From Arsenicicoccus sp. oral taxon 190 (lineage in GTDB: Bacteria; Actinomycetota; Actinomycetes; Actinomycetales; Dermatophilaceae): a stretch of 64,000 bases of DNA. The notes below the pieces were generated by a model. That model did not search any database. It saw only the letters and a list, made by a program, of their open reading frames with translations, and was not told the origin of the DNA. A program made the position numbers and the translations under genes. The stretch is taken from contig NZ_CP012070.1 of assembly GCF_001189535.1 (NCBI RefSeq), positions 930,001 through 994,000 of the forward strand, read 5' to 3'. This document shows positions 50,173-58,276 of the stretch, piece after piece; the first letter of the stretch is position 1; each line of letters begins with the position of its first letter.

Positions 50173-51378
50173 ATGCGTGCAGGACGCTGGGGAATCGCCG
50201 CGCTGACCGCGGCACTGCTGGCTGCGTGCGGGGGCGGAGGGTCGCCCGGCGCGCAGTCCGCCAAGACCGTGACGGTGACGGCATCGCCGACGAGCACGAG
50301 CGCCACGGCGGCACCGGCGTCGACCGCTGCGTCGGGCACGGCGAGCGCGCCGGCAACGCCGGGAGCCACCGCGACCTCAACGGCGACCGGGGGAGCCGCC
50401 ACCAAGCAGATCGTGCTCACGCTGCCCAACCCTGACGGCGGGTGGAAGGTCGAGAACGCGGACCACGCCGTGGAGTGCAGCGAGTATCCGTCGGCCATGG
50501 CCACAACCAGTAGGACCTATCGGTGCGGTTCCAACGCTGACTACGCGGTCGCCTGCGTCGATGACGGTGATGGCGCCCACGTCCTGTGCGCCACGGATCC
50601 GTGGGCCAAGGCGGCTACACGCTTCGCCGTCGACGGGACGTTGCCGACGACCCACAAGCCGTCCGACCCCGCCCCGCTGGGGATCGAGCTGGCCGACGGC
50701 TCGCGGTGGAACTACCGATCCGGGGGCATCTGGCCGCCCGGGCCCCAGGAGGCTGCAGCGACCTACGGCTGTCGCAAGGGTTGCCACGAGGACGCGGAGG
50801 CGCTGCTGTCCCCGCCCGGCAACCCAGGCGGCTCAGGCCTGATCAAGGAGGGCGACGTCTGGTACGCCCGCCGGGGGCCCCTGGGCTACAACACCGTCAA
50901 GACCGGCAAGATCACCAAGGAGCGCATCACCAAGGCGTGGTTCATCCGGGCGGCGCCGTCCTCTGGCTCGTCTGGCGGCACAGGCGCGACCGGTGCTCTC
51001 GGCCCCGTCACACGCCCCAACCTCACCATCGCCGAGCCCTCTGACGTACAGAAGCTCCCGAACAGCAACGGGCTTCGCGCCTTCGCCCGCGCTCAGCTCG
51101 CCCAGGTCACCCAGGAGAACGACCGCTGCCCCATGACGATCACGGTGGAGGCCCTCGACGCCCAGAGCTCGGCCATGGTCAGCGAGTTCGGCTCCGGCTG
51201 CGGTGGCGGCATGGCGATGTGGGGCGTCAAGAAGGGGCGCTGGATCAAGGTCTGGTCCGGTCAGGACGTGCCGCTGTGCTCCGAGCTGAGCGCCAAGGGA
51301 GCGGTGCTCAACCCGGACGTCATCGGCAGGTGCTCCGGGCCGGCGCCAGCATTCACGGCGCAGCGCTACACCCCCTGA
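50173..51378 (+). CDS. Lipoprotein, paralogue of the 44.3-kb lipoprotein, flanked by REP-like hairpins
   Basis: 401 residues. A signal peptide ends in ALTAALLAACG, then an 80-residue Ala/Thr/Ser linker. A middle Cys-containing domain follows (VECSEYPSAMATTSRTYRCG, YAVACVDDGDGAHVLCATD, YGCRKGCHEDAEALL), resembling surface domains of unknown type. The C-terminal 90 residues (NGLRAFARAQLAQVTQENDR, CPMTITVEALDAQSSAMVSE, MAMWGVKKGRWIKVWSGQDV) match the end of the 44.3-kb lipoprotein. It lies between two nearly identical 48-bp hairpins. No family was recognised. Confidence 0.72.
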   Translation: MRAGRWGIAALTAALLAACGGGGSPGAQSAKTVTVTASPTSTSATAAPASTAASGTASAPATPGATATSTATGGAATKQIVLTLPNPDGGWKVENADHAVECSEYPSAMATTSRTYRCGSNADYAVACVDDGDGAHVLCATDPWAKAATRFAVDGTLPTTHKPSDPAPLGIELADGSRWNYRSGGIWPPGPQEAAATYGCRKGCHEDAEALLSPPGNPGGSGLIKEGDVWYARRGPLGYNTVKTGKITKERITKAWFIRAAPSSGSSGGTGATGALGPVTRPNLTIAEPSDVQKLPNSNGLRAFARAQLAQVTQENDRCPMTITVEALDAQSSAMVSEFGSGCGGGMAMWGVKKGRWIKVWSGQDVPLCSELSAKGAVLNPDVIGRCSGPAPAFTAQRYTP

Positions 51379-51431
51379 TCGCTCTGACGCCCCGCAGCGG
51401 CATACGTCACGGTGAAGGCCTCAGCAGGCCC

Positions 51432-51479
51432 GATTGCGGAAACCTGGGCACGCTGGACGGTGCTCAGGCTTCCGCAATC
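51432..51479. repeat. 48-bp REP-like hairpin, copy 2
   Basis: GATTGCGGAAACCTG pairs with CAGGCTTCCGCAATC with a single mismatch. The 18-base middle is identical to copy 1. It may double as the lipoprotein terminator. Short direct repeats GAATGCACTGAG follow at about 51533-51557. Confidence 0.78.
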
Positions 51480-51565
51480 GGTGGCGTGCTACCTCCTTCA
51501 CTGAACAGTGCCGAATGCAGTGATGTCAGTGACGAATGCACTGAGGAATGCACTGAGGACGGCGC

Positions 51566-52938
51566 TCAGCGGAAGTCGGCCTTGCTGATCAGGCCGTGCA
51601 CCCCCGTCGTGCGGTCGACGACCTGCGACACCACGAAGTCGGACGCCGCCGACAGGTAGGCATAGGCCACCGCGCGGTCGATGCCCTGCTCCTGCTCGAG
51701 GAAGTCCAGGGCGTTGACCACCGCCCGGCGCATGGCGACGTCGAGGTCGGAGTCGTTGCTGTCGCCACCGGAGCCGTCGGGGTCGGACAGGCCGATGGGG
51801 AGCCAGTGGTCGCGGGTCTCGGCCCAGGGATAGCGGTGGGCGACGGCGGGCGCGTCGCCGGATCCCTTCTTGCACACCGTCAGTCGGAAGGTGCCGCGCA
51901 GCGAGCCCTCCATCGCCGTGAGCGCCACCTCGCCGGAGCCCATCGCCATGTGCGGGTCGCCGACGTAGAACAGCCCGCCCGGCGCGCGCACCGGCAGGTA
52001 GAACGTGGAGCCGACCCCGAGCTGGCGGATGTCGATGTTGCCGCCGCCGAGGGTGGGCGGGACCGAGTTGGCGAGCGGGTCGGTGAGGCCGTCGGCGTCG
52101 GCATACGCGACGCCCATCATCCCGAAGAAGTAGTTGAGCGGGAACCGGATCGAGCGGCTGCCGCTGCGCATCACGGCCTTGCCGCGCTCGATGCCGGTGA
52201 AGACCGAGACGTTGCCGTAGCGCGTCGGGTCGCCGCTCGTTCGGCCGTCGGTGGCGCGCGGCGGCATGACCTCGGCAGCGAGATGCCCGCCGGCGCAGTG
52301 CCGTCCGCCTTGACCGCGAGCGCGCCCTTGCCGTGGCGGGAGGACACGACGCCGTAGGGGACGCGGGGGAGCAGGTGCAGGGGTTCGATCTTGAGGACGT
52401 CGCCGGGCTCGGCGCCCGCCACCGCGATCGGTCCGGTGACGACGTGCGGCCCGTCCTTGTCGAAGCTGCGCGGCGTGCGGTCGTAGTGCGCCGCCACGTC
52501 GACGGCGTCGCGCAGCACCCCGGCGCGCGGCACCCCCTTGGACCCGAACCAGGCCACCGGGTCGCGTCCCTGGTCCTCGAGGATCCCCTCGTGCGACAGC
52601 GCGTCGATCGTGACGGTGGCCCCGGAGCGGACGGTCAGCACGGGCGTGGCGTGCACCGTCGGCACGTAGCCCCACAGCACCTCGTCGGTCTCCGACGCCA
52701 GGTAGTGCTGCCCCTTGATCGGTCCCGTGTGCGGCTGCAGCACGCCCCTGGGGTTGCGCCAGGCGAGCGGCGCCTCGGTCAATCCCGTTGGCAGCTGGTG
52801 GGATGCGTGCGCCTGCTCGGCCCCGACGGCGGCGGCGGTGACGCCCAGCCCGGTGGCGGCAGCGGCCTGCAGCAGGCGCCGTCGCCCGAGCCCGTGCTCC
52901 AGCGCGGCGACGAGGTGGGCGGGGTCGGTGCTCGGCAT
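51566..52938 (-). pseudogene. Acetamidase/formamidase family protein with Tat-like signal, one-base frameshift
   Basis: From ATG 52938 the first frame gives a twin-arginine-like leader (GLGRRRLLQAAAATGLGVTAA) and acetamidase motifs such as LTEAPLAWRNPRGVLQPH, VTIDALSHEGILED and SSRHGKGALAVKADG. At about 52275-52290 it must switch to the frame reading HLAAEVMPPRATDG, SIRFPLNYFFGMMGVAYADADG and YVGDPHMAMGSGEV, the second half of the same fold. One extra G in the GGG run restores a ~457-residue enzyme. It would hydrolyse formamide or acetamide outside the membrane. Real pseudogene or sequence error. Confidence 0.8.
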
Positions 52939-53141
52939 GGGTGCTCCTCAGCGGGTGTCCTGGCCGTATGCCGAGAAGCTAGGCCTCACGCGTTACCGCC
53001 CTGTGTCGCGGCGCTGGCCACCGTGTTTCGTCGGCTCCGCGCACTGCTCGGGGTTGCGGCGGGGGTGCCTCCTCCTCCTCGATCGCGTGCAGGACTCCGT
53101 CGAACGCCGAGCCAGGCTCGATCTAGGGACGCTCGTCGGGG

Positions 53142-53594
53142 TCAGACCTTCCGCCCGTGCTGGTCGGGCACGTCACCCCACCCGTCAAGGGGCACGACCT
53201 GCAGGACCAGGCCGCCGAGCACCTCGTACGGGTCCATCGTGGGCAGCACCTCGCAGTGGTGCAGCCAGTTGTCGCCGAAGTCGAAGGTGTAGGTGAACGT
53301 GACACCCACCTTGAGCTCGGTCAGCGGACTCTCCAGCGGCTTGTAGCGCGGCGTGCCGCTGCCGTCGTCGAGCTCGTCGATCGTCTCCTCGTCCGTGACG
53401 ACCAGATCATCCTCGAACGCGAACTGGACGAGGTGGCCCAGGTCGTAGCGGCCGAACGATCGGTCGATGGCCTCGGCGAGGGCCGCATAGGTGGTGCGTG
53501 GCGGGATCGCGAAGACCCGTCCCGGAGCGGGGTCGAACTCCTCCCCACGACCGCTGATGAGCGTGACCTTGAGGACCTTGCAGCGTGGAGCCAT
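53142..53594 (-). CDS. Plasmid pRiA4b ORF-3-like protein
   Basis: 150 residues. FAIPPRTTYAALAEAIDRSFG, DLGHLVQFAFED and VGVTFTYTFDFGDNWLHHCE are the family signature; the FDFGDxWxH motif is invariant. The family occurs alone and as the passenger of IS1096-type elements. Biochemical role unknown. It is divergent from the DarT/DUF7002-like gene. Confidence 0.85.
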   Translation of the reverse strand: MAPRCKVLKVTLISGRGEEFDPAPGRVFAIPPRTTYAALAEAIDRSFGRYDLGHLVQFAFEDDLVVTDEETIDELDDGSGTPRYKPLESPLTELKVGVTFTYTFDFGDNWLHHCEVLPTMDPYEVLGGLVLQVVPLDGWGDVPDQHGRKV

Positions 53595-53687
53595 GCCTCC
53601 ATCCTGCCCGCCTCAGACGTCCAGCGGCCGGCTCCCTGCACAACCGCCAGTCCATCGTCGCCGCAGGCCCGGCCCTACGATCGGCCG

Positions 53688-54344
53688 GTGACCCCAGACG
53701 AGCTGATCAGCCGCTACCCGCGGATCTACCACACGGCGGACGCGCGAGCGTGGCCGGCGATCCAGCGCTTCGGCCTGCTGCCGGCCAACCAGCTCAGGGA
53801 TACGGCCGGCCTCGGCGCGTCGACCCCGTCCGCACGCCGCGCTGACTCTGAGCTCGTCACGCTGCCCGGTGAGGGCCATGTCGCCATCTTGCGCGATCAG
53901 AAGCCCCTGAAGTTCCTCTCGCAGGTGCTTGACGACGAGACGTCGGTTGAGCAGTTCCTCGAGATCCTCGACAGCCGGTGCTTCTTCTGGGCGAGCGAGG
54001 CGCGACTGCTCCGGCTCCTCAACGGGCGCCACTACCGCGCCATGCAGCAGGTGGTGCTGACGCTCGACACCGCGTCACTGGTGTCTGGCTACGAGGACCT
54101 CATCGAGTTGTCGCCCTACAACTCGGGCTCGGCGCACGTGCCCAACGCGCCCGTCCGCGGCAAGACCACCTTCAAGCGCCTCGCCGACTACGACCACGCC
54201 GCCTGGCAGCGGAAGCGTGGCAAGTCGGGGGATGCGCTGGTGGAGGTGACCATCAGGGGTGCGGTCCCAGACCTGAGCAACCACCTGGTGGAGGTCCGGC
54301 ACTTCCCCGGCCCAGACTTTCCCTTGAGGCCAAGCCAGGAGTGA
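53688..54344 (+). CDS. DUF7002-like protein with DarT-like N-terminal motif
   Basis: 218 residues from GTG 53688. The start, YPRIYHTADARAWPAIQRFG followed by LLPANQL, resembles the H-T...I...GLL opening of DarT and RNA 2'-phosphotransferase-like ADP-ribosyltransferase folds. SRCFFWASEARLLRLLNGRH and VVLTLDTASLVSGYEDLIEL are typical of the DUF7002 group. Catalytic residues cannot be proved. It sits at the edge of the accessory region beside an IS element. ADP-ribosylation of nucleic acid or protein is a guess. Confidence 0.55.
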   Translation: MTPDELISRYPRIYHTADARAWPAIQRFGLLPANQLRDTAGLGASTPSARRADSELVTLPGEGHVAILRDQKPLKFLSQVLDDETSVEQFLEILDSRCFFWASEARLLRLLNGRHYRAMQQVVLTLDTASLVSGYEDLIELSPYNSGSAHVPNAPVRGKTTFKRLADYDHAAWQRKRGKSGDALVEVTIRGAVPDLSNHLVEVRHFPGPDFPLRPSQE

Positions 54345-54567
54345 TGCCGCCAGGCGCAAGGCATCCCACTGTCAGAGGTCGTACTCCGTGATGGGCGAAT
54401 ACCCTCGGAGCCAGGTCCCCACAGCCTAAGTCATCGGCCCGTGCCGGTTGTGCAGCACTGACAGGGCCACCTCGTGGTCCTCGGGTTGCTTCCCCAGGCC
54501 GCGATACAGCTCCACCTCGACGATGACATCGGCCGCTTCCGCCCACACGTGGTCCAGCTCGGCCGTC

Positions 54568-55993
54568 AGTGAAGTCCAGCAGAGTGGTGTACGACGGACC
54601 TGAGTGAGCGCGTGCCTCCAACGTAGGCGCGGCCACCGGGTGGATCCTTCGAGTGATCTGCGAAAACCGACTCGAAGAAGGAACCACAACGATGACCGCT
54701 GTACCCAGTATCGACCCTGCCCGCTTCCTCGACGAGCAGCTGTCCCAGGCGAGCCCTGATCTGATGCGGGAGCTGCTCACCACGTTCGTCAACGCACTGC
54801 TCTCCGCCCAGGCCGACGCGGTGTGCGGCGCCGGCTACAACGAGCGGAGCCCGGAGCGGGTCAACTCCCGCAACGGCTACCGCCACCGCGACCTCGACAC
54901 CCGGGTCGGGACTCTCGACGTCGCAGTGCCCAAGCTCCGCCAGGGAAGCCTGTATCCGGAGTGGCTGCTCGAACGCAGGAAGCGTGCCGAACGAGCACTG
55001 ACCAGTGTGGTGGCGACCTGCTACCTGCTCGGGGTCTCGACCCGGCGGATGGACAAGCTGGTGGCGACCCTCGGCATCACCGGGTTGTCGAAGTCCCAGG
55101 TCTCGGTGATGGCCAAGGAGCTCGACGAGCAGGTCGAGCAGTTCCGCACCCGTCGGCTCGAAGAGGCCGGGCCGTTCACCTTCGTCGCCGCCGACGCGCT
55201 CGTGCTCAAGGTCCGCGAAGGTGGGCGGGTGGTGCCGGTGCACGTGCTGGTAGCCACCGGCGTGAACGCTGATGGGCACCGCGAGATCCTCGGCGTGCAG
55301 GTCACCACCAGCGAGGACGGCGCCGGCTGGCTCGCGTTCTTCCGCGACCTCACAGCCCGCGGCCTGGCCGGCGTCAAGCTCGTCACGTCCGACGCGCACG
55401 CCGGGCTCGTGAACGCGATCGCCGCGACCATCCCGGGCGCTGCCTGGCAGCGCTGCCGCACCCACTACGCAGCGAACCTGATGTCCGCGACCCCAAAGTC
55501 GTCCTGGCCATGGGTCAAGGCGTTGCTGCACTCGATCTACGACCAGCCCGACACCGACGCCGTCCACGCCCAGTTCGACCGTGTCGTCGACGCCCTGGCC
55601 GAGAAGCTTCCCGCCGTCGCCGAACATCTCCAGGACGCTCGTGCCGACATCCTCGCGTTCACGCCGTTCCCAAAGGAGGTCTGGCGTCAGATCTGGTCGA
55701 ACAACCCCAACGAACGGCTCAACCGCGAGATCCGCCGACGCACCGACGTGGTCGGGATCTTCCCCGACCGCGCATCCATCATCCGGCTCGTCGGCGCCGT
55801 CCTGGCCGAGCAACACGACGAGTGGGCCGAAGGCCGCCGCTACCTCGGACTCGACGTCCTCGCCCGCGCCCAAGCCGTCGACACCCAGCACGCCGAGGAG
55901 GTGAGCACCGACCTCGAACTTCAGGCCCTCACGGCCTGACCGACACGCCCAACCGAGGGATCAACCTCATACACCACCCCAGCGGACTTGACC
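54568..55993 (+). mobile_element. IS256-family insertion sequence, complete, with 8-bp target duplication
   Basis: A 1426-bp element. The left end AGTGAAGTCCAGCAGAGTGG and the right end (minus strand) GGTCAAGTCCGCTGGGGTGG form imperfect terminal inverted repeats of about 24 bp ending in TGTA. The flanking octamer CGGCCGTC occurs on both sides (54560-54567 and 55994-56001). That length is typical of IS256 elements. One transposase gene fills it. Clean ends and an exact duplication imply a recent insertion. Confidence 0.9.
54692..55939 (+). CDS. IS256-family transposase (IS1081/IS1554-like)
   Basis: 415 residues. The N-terminal DNA-binding part has RVNSRNGYRHRDLDTRVGTL followed by DVAVPKLRQGSLYP, typical of IS256. 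The DDE catalytic core shows Asp in FTFVAADALVLKVREG, Asp in LVTSDAHAGLVNAI, and Glu in NNPNERLNREIRRRTDVVGI. The Cys-His pair is in WQRCRTHYAANL. It is complete, so the element could still move. The ATG at 54692 has AAGGA eleven bases ahead. Confidence 0.95.
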   Translation: MTAVPSIDPARFLDEQLSQASPDLMRELLTTFVNALLSAQADAVCGAGYNERSPERVNSRNGYRHRDLDTRVGTLDVAVPKLRQGSLYPEWLLERRKRAERALTSVVATCYLLGVSTRRMDKLVATLGITGLSKSQVSVMAKELDEQVEQFRTRRLEEAGPFTFVAADALVLKVREGGRVVPVHVLVATGVNADGHREILGVQVTTSEDGAGWLAFFRDLTARGLAGVKLVTSDAHAGLVNAIAATIPGAAWQRCRTHYAANLMSATPKSSWPWVKALLHSIYDQPDTDAVHAQFDRVVDALAEKLPAVAEHLQDARADILAFTPFPKEVWRQIWSNNPNERLNREIRRRTDVVGIFPDRASIIRLVGAVLAEQHDEWAEGRRYLGLDVLARAQAVDTQHAEEVSTDLELQALTA

Positions 55994-56544
55994 CGGCCGT
56001 CGCCCCAGCCCCATGCACGACCTTGCGCCGTGGCACATTGGCGATGACGCACCGGCCCTCATCCGCCATCGCTCGTGTGGCGCCTGGAGTTGCGCCACGG
56101 ACGCGGTCCGCCCGGTCGAGCGCAACCGCCCGCCAGGTCGCCACGTTGCGAGGCAAGGAGGGGGAGCGCTCGATGTGGAGAGGTACGTCGCCCCAATCCG
56201 ATCGCCCTCGGTTCACCCCCGCCAGGAGATGAGCGGTCGCGACGGGGTCCAGCTCCGGTCCAGTCAGCAACGACGGGACGCCGGCGAGCGCGAGGCGCCC
56301 CACCCACTCGACGAGGACCGTGCTGGCACCCTTCCTCGGCCCGCCTGTGACGACCCAGACCCCGGCCTTGGGGAACCCGCCCATGACCTTGTCGAGCGTC
56401 GGCCACCCCGTCGACACCAGAGTGGGGACGGGAGTCGGCTGCACAGCGAGCAACTCGTTGATGAGGGGCATGCTTCACATGATGGCGCCGCCCACCGACA
56501 TACCCTTCAGCGCCGAACGTCACTTGACGCTGAGCTCGTGCTGC

Positions 56545-57171
56545 TCAGCCCCGCATGTACTTCCACACCAGGTGGTCGATCTGCTTGGGCGAGTGACCCA
56601 GCTGCTCCGCCGCGGCCCTGAGCAGTTCCTCGCCCTCGGTGGGGCCGACGGGCCGTTCCAGAGCTTGCTCCAGGAACCGAAGCACCCAGGTGTCGGCCTT
56701 CACGCCCTCGGCGCCCGCCAGCATCATGAAGTAGGCGAACGTCACGCCGCCCAACCCTCTGACGCTCGTGTAGGCCGATCTGGCCATCGCGGGCTGGCCA
56801 ACCACGTCGGCAGCGGTGCGCAGGCCTGCCTCACTGAGACGCCGAGCAGCCTCACGAATCGCATCCGTCTTGAGCACCTTGCCGCCGCCGAGTTTCTGCG
56901 TGGTATCAAGCACCGCCGCGAGGTCCGGGTCCCCGGCCAAGGCCGCTAGGTCGTTGGCTGAGCCGGCCCTGTGGTCGCGCCACTTCGCGGTTCGCCCACG
57001 CACACCGTTGTGGGGCTGTCCGTAATGAGTCCTCACCGATAGGACTGCGTCGATGAGCGCAAGCTCGACATCGTCGGGGTAGCCGCCGGGCCAGGCCTCC
57101 GGCTCTGGAGGCAAGACCGCCTCTAGCGCCGATCGCACCGTCGCGGCGTCATGGCTCAACACGTCTGTCAT
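56545..57171 (-). CDS. HhH-GPD-like DNA glycosylase/endonuclease-III-fold protein
   Basis: 208 residues from ATG 57171. The middle carries YTSVRGLGGVTFAYFMMLAG followed by AEGVKADTWVLRFLEQAL, resembling a helix-hairpin-helix plus the Gly-Val-x-Asp segment of base-excision glycosylases. No Fe-S cysteine cluster is present. The N-terminal part (YPDDVELALIDAVLSVRTHY) matches the opening of the same fold. It lies between the HNH gene and the broken ATPase gene in one operon. A role in recognising or cutting modified bases is inferred. Confidence 0.65.
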   Translation of the reverse strand: MTDVLSHDAATVRSALEAVLPPEPEAWPGGYPDDVELALIDAVLSVRTHYGQPHNGVRGRTAKWRDHRAGSANDLAALAGDPDLAAVLDTTQKLGGGKVLKTDAIREAARRLSEAGLRTAADVVGQPAMARSAYTSVRGLGGVTFAYFMMLAGAEGVKADTWVLRFLEQALERPVGPTEGEELLRAAAEQLGHSPKQIDHLVWKYMRG

Positions 57172-57282
57172 CTTCGACTCCCGACTGGCCCAACTACATA
57201 GAGTGACAACTTGCAACTTAACGTAGAGAAGGTGTCAGGCGCCGGCTTTTGCCGCGACAGCCCACCTGGATGGTCGCGCGGC

Positions 57283-58191
57283 CTAGGCCGAGAGGAAGCG
57301 CTGGTAGCGCCAATCGAGCAGCTGAGGGTCGGGGCGATCTCCACGCCGCTCAGGCAGCACTGACACCTTCTGTCCGTGCAGGCCCTTGATGCCGTACTCG
57401 AGCAGTGGCCCATCGATCTCATCCAGGATGTCCGCACGGATGTGGATGGTGAGCTCGGGGCTGATGCCCAGGATGCCCGCGTCGTAGGCAGCATGATGGA
57501 TCTTGCAGAGCGACAAACCATTCCGAACGGCCGCGACACCCAGCGTGTGCCTGTCCTCGACGATGTGGGCCGCGTCGAGAAGTGAGCTGTGCCTGAGCGA
57601 ACACACGGCGCACGTCGTGTTGTACGCCAGCATCACCATGGATCTGAAGACGCGCTGATGCAGCCGCACCTCGGTCTCGCGGGTGGCCCAGCGCCGCATG
57701 ACCTCCTCCAGAGGTGAGTCGGGTGCCTGATGAACCTGATCCTTGTCATACGCAAGCACGTATTGATGCAGAGCCGGCTCCTCGCCGATGAGGAATACCG
57801 GGAACACCGTCTGAAACAGTCCTGGAGCGACGCCGACTAGCCAGATGACAGGGAGACCGAGTTCCATGGCGGCCTGAAGGCCGCGGTTGTCGGCGCCACT
57901 GCGCGCATCGCCGCGCATCTTGTAGCGAGGCAGCCCATCAGATCCGAGCACGTCCTCGTAGGGACGTTCGCGCCCCTCTGGCGTGTGGACGGTCATGATC
58001 GTGAGTGCGGCTCGGCAGCTTTTCGGCTTTCGGATGCCTCGACCGGTGTCGATGAGCGTGAGTCGCTGCCCGTCGAACTCGAACTGAGTCAGCTCCTGGC
58101 GCGTGATGGCGTCCCGCCCATCGTTCGTCCGGGCGGCAAGCCACGCCATGGCTTCGGTCCGCAGGCGCGTCTCGTCCTCAAGACTCAGCAT
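57283..58191 (-). CDS. HNH endonuclease (HNH_2 type)
   Basis: 302 residues. The C-terminal HNH domain is CAVCSLRHSSLLDAAHIVED, HTLGVAAVRNGLSLCKIHHA, AYDAGILG, with zinc cysteines CxxC and the His-Asn-His order. The N-terminal ~190 residues include TLIDTGRGIRKPKSCRAALT and RYKMRGDARSGADNRGLQAA, a companion domain often found in HNH_2 proteins that may read modified DNA. It is likely a DNA-cutting effector. It follows the UvrD gene by 85 bases. Confidence 0.85.
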   Translation of the reverse strand: MLSLEDETRLRTEAMAWLAARTNDGRDAITRQELTQFEFDGQRLTLIDTGRGIRKPKSCRAALTIMTVHTPEGRERPYEDVLGSDGLPRYKMRGDARSGADNRGLQAAMELGLPVIWLVGVAPGLFQTVFPVFLIGEEPALHQYVLAYDKDQVHQAPDSPLEEVMRRWATRETEVRLHQRVFRSMVMLAYNTTCAVCSLRHSSLLDAAHIVEDRHTLGVAAVRNGLSLCKIHHAAYDAGILGISPELTIHIRADILDEIDGPLLEYGIKGLHGQKVSVLPERRGDRPDPQLLDWRYQRFLSA

Positions 58192-58276
58192 GGCGACAGC
58201 TTCCCACCGCCCAACGCGAAGCAGCCCTCGCCCCGCCGACTGATCTGGACCGGGCGCGTGAGCAGACGGACGCGAG

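Larger units (their letters stand above)
54426..56471 (-). pseudogene. RecA/DnaB-like ATPase gene interrupted by the IS256-type element
   Basis: The 5' part (56471 to 55994) encodes STGWPTLDKVMGGFPKAGVW followed by VVTGGPRKGASTVLVEWVGR, a RecA-fold Walker A region of the DnaB/KaiC style. The 3' part (54567 to 54426) encodes AELDHVWAEAADVIVEVELY and ends VLHNRHGPMT. Removing the IS and one copy of the 8-bp duplication joins them in frame to 612 bases (203 residues plus stop). The gene was thus intact before insertion. It lies last in the minus-strand helicase/nuclease operon, 73 bases after the HhH-GPD-like gene. Confidence 0.85.

Noticed and set aside
51498..51560. Direct repeats GAATGCACTGAG after the second lipoprotein
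   Set aside because: Only two adjacent short copies; too short to separate from chance or slippage.
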